A DNA stretch of 64,000 nt from Ruminococcus sp. OA3 (GCF_022440845.1 NZ_JAKNTO010000001.1:434001-498000); one strand, 5' to 3'; shown: positions 28,411-36,240, numbered from the stretch's first letter. Notes: generated from the letters alone by a model not told the origin. Made by a program: numbers and translations.

Positions 28411-28432
28411 CTGTGTCAAAACGTTCTCTGTG

Positions 28433-28924
28433 TTACGCTGCAGCTGAAGCTGCAGCCGTAAGGGTCATGATGCCTGTCGTAGATCTGTGGATTGTAGAGC
28501 CCATCACAATGGCAACCGTGTAGCCAACGTCAAAGCTGAGGGTTTCATAAGCGCCATCCAGTTCAAACTCAAATGCCACCGGATACGTAACACCTGTTCC
28601 GTCTACTGCTACCCCTTCCACTTCACTGCCGTCATCCAGCACGATATTTAATGCAGAAATATATCCGGTTGCCCCCATATAAGAGATTTCATCGGTGTAC
28701 ACCGTGATCGATGTCGACATTACGTTTCCGTCCTCATCGTATTCATATTCCACATCCGCACCTGTCATTGGATTGTCATGAGGGATTGCTGCCCCGCTGG
28801 ACTGCGTCAGCCCAACATCATAGCCCGGGTCAGTTGCACTCGCCATCGCTGTAACGCCCATTCCCACTGTCAACGCTCCTGCCAGTGCCACCGCCATAAC
28901 TTTTTTCATGAATTTTTTAATCAT
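28433..28924 (-). CDS. Small secreted protein of the heme locus (possible hemophore)
   Basis: A 163-residue protein that I do not recognise. A clear signal peptide (MIKKFMKKVMAVALAGALTV..., cleavage likely after AMASA at about residue 30) precedes a beta-rich domain of about 130 residues. That domain is acidic (GADVEYEYDEDGNV) and ends in an alanine-rich tail with no membrane anchor or sorting signal, so it should be released. AGGAG lies 6-9 bases before the ATG. It is the first gene after the box-controlled promoter and is co-oriented with the NEAT wall protein. A secreted heme carrier is a reasonable guess; the segment IVMGSTIHRST offers Met and His but no known motif. Confidence 0.8.
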   Translation of the reverse strand: MIKKFMKKVMAVALAGALTVGMGVTAMASATDPGYDVGLTQSSGAAIPHDNPMTGADVEYEYDEDGNVMSTSITVYTDEISYMGATGYISALNIVLDDGSEVEGVAVDGTGVTYPVAFEFELDGAYETLSFDVGYTVAIVMGSTIHRSTTGIMTLTAAASAAA

Positions 28925-28994
28925 ATCTTTTCTCCTCTTTCTTGATTGTATCGTTACATGGTTTCCTAATTGCAGGCCCGCAATTTGCTTCTAA

Positions 28995-29010
28995 GTTAGT
29001 TTATTCTAAC
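28995..29010. promoter_or_regulatory. DtxR-like box 1 (GTTAG-N6-CTAAC)
   Basis: GTTAG (28995-28999) and CTAAC (29006-29010) are perfect half-sites with 6 bases between. They resemble the core of DtxR/IdeR iron boxes (GGTTAG...CTAACC). The box lies in the leader of the small secreted-protein gene, about 70 bases before its start. Confidence 0.65.
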
Positions 29011-29024
29011 CAATGAATTTTTAA

Positions 29025-29051
29025 AATGTCGGTGTCCTGTACACCGACATT
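29025..29051 (-). terminator. Leader hairpin between the two boxes, possible attenuator
   Basis: AATGTCGGTGT (29025-29035) pairs perfectly with ACACCGACATT (29041-29051) around a 5-base loop. On the minus strand the stem runs into TTTTAAAAATT. It is downstream of the promoter at 29089-29117 and upstream of the first gene, so transcripts could stop early here. Confidence 0.5.
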
Positions 29052-29061
29052 CTACTCCTTG

Positions 29062-29077
29062 GTTAGTCGCGACTACC
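29062..29077. promoter_or_regulatory. DtxR-like box 2, overlapping the transcription start
   Basis: GTTAG (29062-29066), 6 bases TCGCGA, then CTACC (29073-29077): the same spacing as box 1 with one mismatch. It begins 12 bases below the -10 box on the minus strand, the position expected for a repressor that blocks the start of transcription. Confidence 0.65.
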
Positions 29078-29088
29078 TTGTGATTCCA

Positions 29089-29117
29089 TATATAACACAG
29101 CCAAAAACCACTGTCAA
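29089..29117 (-). promoter_or_regulatory. Promoter of the heme-uptake operon
   Basis: Minus-strand TTGACA (29112-29117), exactly 17 bases, then TATATA (29089-29094). A consensus-grade promoter directed at the small secreted-protein gene and, through it, the wall protein and the rest of the locus. Confidence 0.8.
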
Positions 29118-29274
29118 CCATATTTTTCCATTCGGTGAAACGCAGTCACGTACATAAATTTCTGTTTCTTGTCGGAATACCTGCTTTTCTTCTGTTTTCT
29201 CTGTCTGTAAAATTAATTTCAAATTTTTATATGGATCTCAGTTATCAAGAATACAGTGGCAAACAGTCAAAGTT

Positions 29275-30111
29275 CTACAGCCAGAAAATCAGAAGTGCGG
29301 TACTCTCCGGCATGTGGGTCCTTCCCACACTGCAGGTGGCAGTCACCGGGATGATCCCCTGCACCTCCCCTCCCCGCCGGCGGTGAAACCGGCACGCCTC
29401 CAGGGGAATCCGTATCTTCCCTTCCTTCACCTCCGCCAGGTGCAGCACGCCGTTCTGTTCATACTTGAGAGCCTCCAGATGCCCCGCCATCTGTTCCCCG
29501 TGCACCCGGGAACTGGCTGTCATCTCACAGATCAAAAGCTCCAGCCGGCTGACCCGCCTGTTATGGCGCAGGTATGCGGGCTTTGCGAAACCTCTGTTTG
29601 CCATGGAGACATTGCACTTTCTCTGCGCCTCCATCCGGTATACCGTGAAATAGACCTGGTAATTGCCGTATTCCAGGACCTCATCCAGAAAGTTCCTGGA
29701 GAGGACCTCTTTTTTCTCCGCAGAATAACGGGTTCTCATCTTCTGATGGCTGCGCAGCATGGAGGACAGGGTATAATAGTCGACATGTTCGATCATATCC
29801 CTTACATTTTCAGGAATCTCTTTCTTCGGTATCCCGATCTTGCGAAGGTAGGCGTCAAGCCCGTCCATCAGCGTTTTGTATCCGTCCAGCCAGGCTTTTC
29901 CCCGGTCTGTGAGCTCATAAGCCCCCGTCAGATAACCGCTCTCACAACACGACTTGAAGTACCGGCTGACGGCGCCATGGCTGACCCCGCAGATTTCCGC
30001 GATCATAGCCACCGTGCCCCTTCTCCTCCCCATCCGCTCCAGTTCCAGCAGGTACTGGATCTGCTGCATGGTGGGCAGATTCTTTCTTTTGAAATTTTCT
30101 CCTTTTTCCAT
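29275..30111 (-). CDS. DtxR-like regulator paralogue 1
   Basis: A 278-residue protein. Residues 15-75 form a winged helix (IQYLLELERM..., AEICGVSHGAVSRYFKSCCE, YELTDRGKAWL), followed by a helical region in which NVRDMIEHVDYYTL aligns with the metal-binding stretch of DtxR. The DtxR cysteine position is Asp here while Glu-His are kept. The remaining 130 residues form an extra C-terminal domain shared with the next protein in outline but not otherwise recognised. It follows the paralogue after 18 bases. Altered ligands suggest another metal (for example manganese), weak sensing, or dimerisation with the partner. It probably regulates the heme genes that follow. Confidence 0.65.
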   Translation of the reverse strand: MEKGENFKRKNLPTMQQIQYLLELERMGRRRGTVAMIAEICGVSHGAVSRYFKSCCESGYLTGAYELTDRGKAWLDGYKTLMDGLDAYLRKIGIPKKEIPENVRDMIEHVDYYTLSSMLRSHQKMRTRYSAEKKEVLSRNFLDEVLEYGNYQVYFTVYRMEAQRKCNVSMANRGFAKPAYLRHNRRVSRLELLICEMTASSRVHGEQMAGHLEALKYEQNGVLHLAEVKEGKIRIPLEACRFHRRRGGEVQGIIPVTATCSVGRTHMPESTALLIFWL

Positions 30112-30129
30112 TCATCCGCTCTCTTTCTC

Positions 30130-30969
30130 TCACCAGATATGTATATTTAATTCCCTGCAGTCTTCTTCCCCCGGCATCGTGTCCGCATCTGTAAAGGCGA
30201 CCATGCCGTCGCCCTCCGTGATCAGGACCGCAGAACTGACAGTAAACGCAAAGAGATCCGTGGGAATCCGGAATCCCTCCGCCGCTTTTTTTGCCCTCGC
30301 CCATCCCCCTTTTGTCCTGTACCAGAGGATCTGTGAGAAACCATCTGCTTTTTCCTTCAGGTATACCCAGCTATCCCGGGCACCCACCTCCAGGAGGATG
30401 CAATCATCAAAAGCATAAAACTCATCAGCCAGAATTCTGGGGTAGCGCTGTTCCGTCCGGTAAATGCTCATGCAGAATTCGTAGCTGCCCTCCTCATATA
30501 TGGTGCACAGATCCAGGTTGTGTATCACACGGTCATGCGTGTCCCCGTATTTCAGGAATTCGCAGATTCCCTGTATGACTTCTTTGCTGACCACGTGCTC
30601 CATCCGGCAGGCATTCTCCTGTGCTTCCTCCTCCTCAAGGCCGCAGGCCATCTGAAGGAACTGGGTCAGATACTGGTGCCGCGCCTGGCATTCCGCCCCC
30701 TGCGCTTTCCCAAAGGCGGTGAGCTTCAGTTCCTCATCCTTCTCCGTCGCCTGCAGATACCCATGGCTGACCATTTTTTTCACGAGATGATTCAGTTCCC
30801 GTCTGGACAGATCCAGGCTGACGCAAAGCTTCGGTACGGTCAGCGTCCTTCCGCCTTTCCACCACAAATACATCGTTTCCAGCAGGTCCTCCTCCCTCTT
30901 GGCATTGCTGGAAGGGATGTTCTGGCCGATCTCCCCATTGAAATAATGTTCCTCTTTTTCCATCTGCAT
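30130..30969 (-). CDS. DtxR-like metal-dependent regulator, paralogue 2
   Basis: A 279-residue regulator. The N-terminus has a winged helix (LLETMYLWWKGG, LCVSLDLSRRELNHLVKKM, LTAFGKAQG), then the DtxR dimerisation and metal region: RHQYLTQFLQ and ENACRMEHVVSKEV. The Cys, Glu and His of CRMEH fit the ancillary or primary metal ligands of DtxR (C102, E105, H106). The C-terminal 130 residues are an unassigned domain in place of the usual SH3-like one. It has its own strong promoter and a DtxR-like box in the leader, so it is probably autoregulated. Expected role: iron-dependent repressor of the heme locus. Confidence 0.75.
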   Translation of the reverse strand: MQMEKEEHYFNGEIGQNIPSSNAKREEDLLETMYLWWKGGRTLTVPKLCVSLDLSRRELNHLVKKMVSHGYLQATEKDEELKLTAFGKAQGAECQARHQYLTQFLQMACGLEEEEAQENACRMEHVVSKEVIQGICEFLKYGDTHDRVIHNLDLCTIYEEGSYEFCMSIYRTEQRYPRILADEFYAFDDCILLEVGARDSWVYLKEKADGFSQILWYRTKGGWARAKKAAEGFRIPTDLFAFTVSSAVLITEGDGMVAFTDADTMPGEEDCRELNIHIW

Positions 30970-31000
30970 TTTCCTTTCATACCCTTTTACCGCTCTTTTG

Positions 31001-31016
31001 GTTAGCTTTATCTAAC
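31001..31016. promoter_or_regulatory. DtxR-like box 3, leader of the regulator pair
   Basis: GTTAG (31001-31005), 6 bases CTTTAT, CTAAC (31012-31016): perfect half-sites with the same spacing as box 1. It lies about 32 bases before the first regulator's start codon, which suggests autoregulation. Confidence 0.65.
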
Positions 31017-31025
31017 TCGCGTGTT

Positions 31026-31053
31026 AAAAAAGACCGCCTTTCCATCAGCGGTC
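31026..31053 (-). terminator. Intrinsic terminator between scrR and the regulator pair
   Basis: Minus strand: GACCGC (31048-31053), 10-base loop, GCGGTC (31032-31037), then six T (31026-31031). It should end the scrR message. It lies downstream of the promoter at 31065-31094, so it would also cut short transcripts made for the regulator genes unless it is bypassed. Confidence 0.8.
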
Positions 31054-31064
31054 ATATTACTCTT

Positions 31065-31094
31065 ATTATAAAAATGCAGACGGCGGTATGTCAA
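31065..31094 (-). promoter_or_regulatory. Promoter of the DtxR-like regulator pair
   Basis: Minus-strand TTGACA (31089-31094), 18 bases, TATAAT (31065-31070). Both hexamers are consensus. Reading direction leads through the terminator hairpin and box 3 into the regulator at 30969. Confidence 0.75.
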
Positions 31095-31176
31095 GGATAA
31101 TAATCATCATTAAGGAGTCCGGGTACCAGGCAAAACACCTGTTTTTCCGAATCCTCTGTGGTGACAAAAGCATGGC

Positions 31177-32175
31177 TCACTGCTTATCCCCTTTCCGCGT
31201 CGACCCCTGCACGATCAGTCTGCAGTCCAGTTTCACTTCTTTCTGAACCGCAGCCTCACCGCCCTGGATCAGATCAAACAAAAGTCTCGCGGACTCCGTC
31301 CCCGCCTCCTCATAATACAGATGCACGGTAGTTAAAGACGGCTCCGTCACCCGTGAAAGAGAGCTGTCGCCAATCCCCGCAATCTGTATATCCTCCGGTA
31401 CTTTTTTCCCGGCAGATTTCAGATACTGCAGGGCTCCCACCGCAATCGTATCCGTGGCGCAGATCACGGTATCGATATCCGGGGCAGTCTCCAGTAACAC
31501 CTTCGCCTGCGCAGATCCCGACTCCATCTCGAACATGCACTCCCGAATATACGGATCCTCCAGTATCTGATGATTGCTCTTAAGCGCATCTCTCACACCG
31601 CGCAGACGCTCCTTCCCAACCGCCTCATCCTTCTCCGTCACGCCGAGATAGCCGAAGCAGGCACCTGTCCTTGTCAGATAGGATGCCAGGTCATACGCCG
31701 CCCGGTAATCATCCGAATACACACAGGAATAACCACTCAGATATTGGCTCAAAATAACAATGGGGACAGACAGGCTTTTCAACACCTTCCTGTGCTCCGC
31801 TGTAAAAATAGTTCCCAGCAGGATCACGCCGTCCACGTGGTTCTCCTTAAAAAGATTCAGAAACCTGAGTTCTTCCTTTTCATGATTATGTGTACATGCC
31901 AGCAGCATCTGATATCCTGCACCGGCAAGTGTGCTGCTGATCCCGGATACCATGCGGCTGATAGAATCCGAATTGATCTTCGGAATGATCACACCGATAA
32001 CATTTGTTTTCTTGCTGCGCAGCGTCTGTGCGGAACTGGAGGGCTGGTAACCCGTCTCTTCGATGATCTGCCGGATACGCTCCTTTTTTTCCACGCTGAC
32101 ATAACCGCTGTTCAGATAACGGGAGACGGTAGCCCGGGAGACTCCTGCCAGCTTTGCAATTTCATTGATATTCAT
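31177..32175 (-). CDS. scrR: LacI-family repressor of the sucrose genes
   Basis: A 332-residue repressor: LacI-type helix-turn-helix at residues 1-25 (NINEIAKLAGVSRATVSRYLNSG), hinge helix, and a periplasmic-binding-protein-like effector domain (GVIIPKINSDSISRMVSGI..., DGVILLGT, ATDTIAVGALQYL). It is divergent from the sucrose PTS operon. The shared spacer holds a perfect 14-bp LacI-type palindrome and two related CG-centred sites. Likely effector is sucrose-6-phosphate or fructose. The sucrose assignment rests on the neighbouring genes. Confidence 0.85.
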   Translation of the reverse strand: MNINEIAKLAGVSRATVSRYLNSGYVSVEKKERIRQIIEETGYQPSSSAQTLRSKKTNVIGVIIPKINSDSISRMVSGISSTLAGAGYQMLLACTHNHEKEELRFLNLFKENHVDGVILLGTIFTAEHRKVLKSLSVPIVILSQYLSGYSCVYSDDYRAAYDLASYLTRTGACFGYLGVTEKDEAVGKERLRGVRDALKSNHQILEDPYIRECMFEMESGSAQAKVLLETAPDIDTVICATDTIAVGALQYLKSAGKKVPEDIQIAGIGDSSLSRVTEPSLTTVHLYYEEAGTESARLLFDLIQGGEAAVQKEVKLDCRLIVQGSTRKGDKQ

Positions 32176-32236
32176 AAATTTTCCTGCTTTCCTGATAAAT
32201 AAATGTTACTGGTTCTGCACTCAATGTGATACCAAA

Positions 32237-32252
32237 TGAGAGAACGATTTCA
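32237..32252. promoter_or_regulatory. LacI-type operator-like site in the scrR leader
   Basis: TGAGAGAACGATTTCA has the CG-centred, roughly palindromic form of LacI/CcpA sites (GAGAACG/CGATTTC). It lies 9 bases below the -10 box of the scrR promoter and may serve autoregulation or CcpA control. Confidence 0.4.
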
Positions 32253-32260
32253 TATTAAAA

Positions 32261-32289
32261 ATTCTAGCATTCCCAAAATGTAATGTCAA
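32261..32289 (-). promoter_or_regulatory. scrR promoter
   Basis: Minus-strand TTGACA (32284-32289), 17 bases, TAGAAT (32261-32266), reading toward the repressor gene at 32175. Confidence 0.75.
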
Positions 32290-32374
32290 ACAAAATGCAC
32301 TGCTTTTTCAAGTATTTTCCGGCAAACCAAGAAAGTGCACAAAAATACTGTGTGATATTTGTGTGTTCTGTCAA

Positions 32375-32403
32375 TTTACAATTTGACCTGTATCGATTAC
32401 AAT
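32375..32403 (+). promoter_or_regulatory. scrA operon promoter
   Basis: TTTACA (32375-32380), 17 bases, TACAAT (32398-32403). The partly palindromic TGTATCGATTACA (32389-32401) overlaps the -10 box, and the perfect operator at 32416 lies just after the expected start point. Confidence 0.65.
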
Positions 32404-32415
32404 AAAAGCACATTA

Positions 32416-32429
32416 TGGAATCGATTCCA
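32416..32429. promoter_or_regulatory. LacI-type operator palindrome
   Basis: TGGAATCGATTCCA is a perfect 14-bp palindrome with the central CG typical of LacI-family operators. It starts 13 bases after the -10 box of the scrA promoter, so a bound repressor would block transcription. ScrR is the obvious candidate. Confidence 0.7.
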
Positions 32430-32492
32430 CATCAGCCAACACCAGCTTCTTAACTCACTCAATTTTATAGCAGCTAAGCGCAATGTATAACA

Positions 32493-32506
32493 TGGGAACG
32501 TTTTCA
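32493..32506 (+). promoter_or_regulatory. cre-like site
   Basis: TGGGAACGTTTTCA matches 12 of 14 positions of the CcpA cre consensus (TGWAANCGNTNWCA). It lies downstream of the promoter, 39 bases before the scrA start, where CcpA would act as a roadblock. A second ScrR site is the alternative. Confidence 0.45.
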
Positions 32507-32544
32507 CATAACAGGGTGATCTTTAAACAATGGGAGGGATAGTC

Positions 32545-34443
32545 ATGGATTATGGCAAGGTAGCAAAAGCGGTATATGAGTATATTGGAGGCAGGGAAAA
32601 TATCGTCTCAGCCGCACACTGCGCAACCAGGCTGCGTCTCGTGATCGGAGACAACAAAAAATGCAGCAAAGAGGCACTGGAAAACATCGACGGCGTAAAA
32701 GGGGTATTCGAGGCAGCCGGTCAGCTTCAGATCATTTTTGGAACAGGTGTCGTAAATAAGGTTTACGATGAGTTTATAAAAATTGCCGGCATCACCGAGG
32801 CCAGTAAAGAGGATGTAAAAAAGGCGGCGGCCAAAAAACAGAATGTTTTCAAACGTGCGATCAGGACGCTCGGTGACATCTTCGTACCAATTATCCCTGC
32901 GATCGTGGCGAGCGGTCTGCTGATGGGCCTCTTAGAGGGGCTTGCCAATGTATGGCCGGCGATGACCGGCTCTGGAACTTATACGATCATCCATCTGTTC
33001 AGCAACGCGGCATTCGTGTTCCTGCCGGTGCTGATCGCTGTCAGTGCCGCGAAGACATTCGGCGGCAACCTGTTTCTCGGAGCGGTCATCGGGATGATCA
33101 TGATTCATCCGGATCTGCTGAACGCCTGGAGCGTTGCAGGCATGGAAGCGGCGGATATTCCATCGGCATCGGCGTGGTTCGGTCTCTATGATATCAATCT
33201 TGTGGGCTACCAGGGACACGTGATCCCGGTCGTGATCGCCGTCTGGCTGATGTGCGTGATTGAGAAGAAGCTGCATAAGATCGTCCCTGAGATGATCGAC
33301 CTGTTCGTCACACCTCTTGTCACAGTACTCGTAACGGGTTATCTGACTCTGACAGTGATCGGGCCTGTCTTCTCAGCACTGGAAAACTATGTACTTGCAG
33401 GAGCCCAGGCACTGATCGCAGTACCTTTCGGGATCGGAGGTGCTCTGATCGGAGCCGCCTATGCACCTACCGTAGTCGCCGGTGTCCATCATATGTATAA
33501 TGCACTGGAAGCAGGTCTTCTGAGCAGTATCGGACTGAATACCTGGATGCCGATCGCAACCGCCGCAAATGTGGCGCAGGGCGCCGCGGCTCTGGCACTT
33601 GCATTAAAGACACGCAATAAAAAGACAAAAGCCATCGCACTCCCCGCTTCCCTCTCCGCATTCCTCGGGATCACAGAGCCTGCGATCTTCGGTGTCAACA
33701 TCCGTTACATGAGGCCATTTATCGCAGGCTGTATCGGAGGTGCCTGCGGAGGACTGACAGCAGGACTCTTCGGTGTCGGAGCTACTGCATACGGGATCAC
33801 CGGTATCTTTGGATTTTTAATCACTACGAACTACACCCTGCAGTATGCACTGGTCATTCTCGTGGCATCCGCAGTCGCATTTATCATCTCCTGGCTGCTT
33901 TATAAAGAGCCGAAAGAGAATGTGGAAACTGCAAAAGCACAGAGAACAGAAGCATCGGAAACAGAAGTGCCGAAAAGCATCGAAATCAACAAACATACCG
34001 TGTACAGCCCGATACAGGGAACTGCAATTTTACTGGCTGAAGTCCCGGATGACACCTTCGCAGCTGAGATCCTCGGAAAAGGAATGGCTATTGTACCGGA
34101 ATCGGGAGAAGTTGTCGCACCGGTAAACGGCACCATCAGCACCATCTTTGACACCAGACATGCCGTCGGCATCACAGCAGACGATGGAATGGAGATTCTG
34201 ATCCACGTGGGTATCAACACTGTTGAACTGAAGGGGCAGTACTTTACGGCTCACGTAGAAGAAGGCGACCCGGTGAAGGCCGGACAGCCTCTGCTCACAG
34301 TCGATCTCGAAGGTATCCAGGCCGCAGGATATAACCTGACAACACCCGTCATCGTCACCAATTCCGATGATTACGCAGAAGTTCTTATGACGGCCTCCGG
34401 GAAAGTGGATGTTCTGGATCAGATCCTGGAAGTCAGATCGTAA
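32545..34443 (+). CDS. scrA: Sucrose-type PTS permease, EIIBCA
   Basis: A 632-residue fused PTS transporter. The ATG at 32545 has GGGAGGG 6 bases upstream. IIB domain at about 1-85 with phospho-Cys C26 (ISAAHCATRLR-like context), IIC membrane domain at about 100-455 with ten or so helices, and IIA domain at about 485-630 with His554 (ILIHVGINTVEL) as the first phosphate acceptor in the IIA-Glc fold. It imports and phosphorylates a beta-glucoside or sucrose-type sugar. The next gene, a GH32 hydrolase, points to sucrose. Phosphate would come from the HPr and EI encoded downstream. Confidence 0.9.
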   Translation: MDYGKVAKAVYEYIGGRENIVSAAHCATRLRLVIGDNKKCSKEALENIDGVKGVFEAAGQLQIIFGTGVVNKVYDEFIKIAGITEASKEDVKKAAAKKQNVFKRAIRTLGDIFVPIIPAIVASGLLMGLLEGLANVWPAMTGSGTYTIIHLFSNAAFVFLPVLIAVSAAKTFGGNLFLGAVIGMIMIHPDLLNAWSVAGMEAADIPSASAWFGLYDINLVGYQGHVIPVVIAVWLMCVIEKKLHKIVPEMIDLFVTPLVTVLVTGYLTLTVIGPVFSALENYVLAGAQALIAVPFGIGGALIGAAYAPTVVAGVHHMYNALEAGLLSSIGLNTWMPIATAANVAQGAAALALALKTRNKKTKAIALPASLSAFLGITEPAIFGVNIRYMRPFIAGCIGGACGGLTAGLFGVGATAYGITGIFGFLITTNYTLQYALVILVASAVAFIISWLLYKEPKENVETAKAQRTEASETEVPKSIEINKHTVYSPIQGTAILLAEVPDDTFAAEILGKGMAIVPESGEVVAPVNGTISTIFDTRHAVGITADDGMEILIHVGINTVELKGQYFTAHVEEGDPVKAGQPLLTVDLEGIQAAGYNLTTPVIVTNSDDYAEVLMTASGKVDVLDQILEVRS

Positions 34444-34474
34444 CGGTTAAATGTTCGGTAACATGGAGGGATTT

Positions 34475-35953
34475 ATGAAGAAAACTGAGATTTTAACACA
34501 GATAACTGAGGCTGAAACGGCATCTTTGCATATATCCGATGAAAAATACCGCCTCTTCTTTCATCTGATGCCGCCTGTGGGCTGGCTGAACGATCCGAAT
34601 GGATTATGTGTTTACCGTGATACGTTCCACGTATTTTTCCAGTACTCGCCGGAAGCTCCCGACGGCAGCGGCCGGAAAGTCTGGGGACATTACACATCGG
34701 CTGATCTGGTAAACTGGAGATATCAGGGCACGCCTCTGGTGACGGATACCGTCTGGGACCGTGACGGCGCCTATTCAGGCTGTGCATTTACGGATGATGG
34801 GAACCTGGAAGTGTTTTATACGGGAAATGTAAAAGAAACCGGTGATTTTGACTATATTTTTAATGGCAGACAGGCTAATATCATATATACTGTAAGTAAA
34901 GACGGGACAGTCTTTGATGAGAAGCTGCCGCTGCTCACCAACCGTGATTATCCGTCGTCCTACACCTGCCATGTACGTGATCCGAAGGTCTGGAAGCAGG
35001 GCGGACAGTATTACATGGTACTGGGCGGACGCAAAAAAGATGAACACGGTGCGGTGATGGTCTATACCTCTCCCGACAAAAAGGACTGGTCACTGCTGAA
35101 AGAAATGACCTCCGTAGAACCCTTTGGCTATATGTGGGAATGCCCGGATCTGTTTGAGATGAACAGCAGATGGTTCCTGCTGTGCTGTCCGCAGGGTCTT
35201 CCCTCGGAAGCTGAGCGGTATCAGAATCTTTACCAATCCGGATATTTCCAGTGTGAGGGCTTTACCCTGGAAGATACCGATTACAAATGTCATCCCGGGG
35301 CTTTTTGGGAGCTTGACCATGGTTTTGATTTCTATGCCCCTCAGACTTTTACGGACAGCGGAGGACGGCGCATCCTGATCGGATGGGCAGGCATCCCTGA
35401 GGAAGAACGTTACGGGAATGCTCCCACCATCAATGAGGGCTGGCAGCATGCCCTGACTGTGCCAAGGGAACTGACCTTTGACGGTAACATGCTGCGGCAG
35501 TATCCGGTACAGGAACTTGACAGTCTCCACGGTGAGGGACTCTCTCTGGAGGAAAATGTAATTCGGGCCGCCGCATTTGACATGCAGCTTACACTGGCAG
35601 GAAACCGGCAGTCCGTCCGCCTGGATGATGACCTGGTCCTGGACTGCACGGACGGGCTGGTCACCCTGACATTTTTAAATGATACAGGCGCGGGCCGGAC
35701 GTGTCGAACGGCAAGACTGCCAAAAGGCCAGCGCGGCATAAAAGAACTGCGCATTTTAAAAGACACTTCCATGCTGGAATTTTATATCAATCACGGAGAG
35801 CTTGTATTTACCACAAGATACTATCCGAAGGACGTTACGCAGACACCGTTTGCGCTGACCGGTACCGTATGCAGGCTACATCTCTGGAAGATTCAAAAAA
35901 TGAACGTCCATATGGGAAATCTTTTAACAGAATATGATATGCAGAAACTATAA
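34475..35953 (+). CDS. scrB: Sucrose-6-phosphate hydrolase (GH32)
   Basis: A 492-residue cytoplasmic glycosidase. The start at 34475 follows GGAGGG by 4 bases; an earlier in-frame ATG at 34451 has no ribosome site. The GH32 nucleophile motif is WLNDPNG with D40; the transition-state motif RDP (VRDPKVW) and the acid/base motif EC (WECPDLF) follow in order. A beta-sandwich domain makes up the C-terminal 150 residues. No signal peptide. It splits the sucrose-6-phosphate made by the PTS into glucose-6-phosphate and fructose. It lies 31 bases after scrA. Confidence 0.92.
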   Translation: MKKTEILTQITEAETASLHISDEKYRLFFHLMPPVGWLNDPNGLCVYRDTFHVFFQYSPEAPDGSGRKVWGHYTSADLVNWRYQGTPLVTDTVWDRDGAYSGCAFTDDGNLEVFYTGNVKETGDFDYIFNGRQANIIYTVSKDGTVFDEKLPLLTNRDYPSSYTCHVRDPKVWKQGGQYYMVLGGRKKDEHGAVMVYTSPDKKDWSLLKEMTSVEPFGYMWECPDLFEMNSRWFLLCCPQGLPSEAERYQNLYQSGYFQCEGFTLEDTDYKCHPGAFWELDHGFDFYAPQTFTDSGGRRILIGWAGIPEEERYGNAPTINEGWQHALTVPRELTFDGNMLRQYPVQELDSLHGEGLSLEENVIRAAAFDMQLTLAGNRQSVRLDDDLVLDCTDGLVTLTFLNDTGAGRTCRTARLPKGQRGIKELRILKDTSMLEFYINHGELVFTTRYYPKDVTQTPFALTGTVCRLHLWKIQKMNVHMGNLLTEYDMQKL

Positions 35954-35982
35954 AACAACGATAGAAATGGAGGATGAATTTT

Positions 35983-36240
35983 ATGAAAAGTTTTCAGTAT
36001 GTGATCACAGATGAGGTAGGTATCCACGCAAGACCGGCAGGTCTGCTCGTGAAGAAAGCAAAATCAATTTCGGCTGCCATCACCATCGGCTGCGGCGCAA
36101 AAAAAGCAGATGCCACAAAGCTCATGGCGATCATGGGACTCGGGGCAAAAAAAGGCAGCGAAGTGACGGTAACGGTTGAGGGCGAAGAGGAAGATACCGT
36201 ATTGGCGGAGATGGAAACATTTTTCAAAGAAAACTTCTGA
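35983..36240 (+). CDS. ptsH: HPr phosphocarrier lacking Ser46
   Basis: An 85-residue HPr. The ATG at 35983 has GGAGG 9 bases upstream; the ATG at 35974 touches that site and is rejected. His15 (GIHARPAG) takes phosphate from EI and passes it to IIA. The position of the regulatory serine, residue 46, is Lys (DATKLMAIMG, where Gram-positive HPr normally has ...LKSIMGVMS). HPr kinase could therefore not phosphorylate it there. It may be a sugar-operon copy that escapes that control; a second HPr elsewhere in the genome would be expected. Confidence 0.92.
   Translation: MKSFQYVITDEVGIHARPAGLLVKKAKSISAAITIGCGAKKADATKLMAIMGLGAKKGSEVTVTVEGEEEDTVLAEMETFFKENF

Noticed and set aside
27928-28419. Minus-strand frame starting at the ATG between the ribosome site and the TTG of the wall protein
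   Set aside because: It overlaps the wall protein in another frame, loses protein-like composition at once, and the TTG is better spaced from AGGAGGG.
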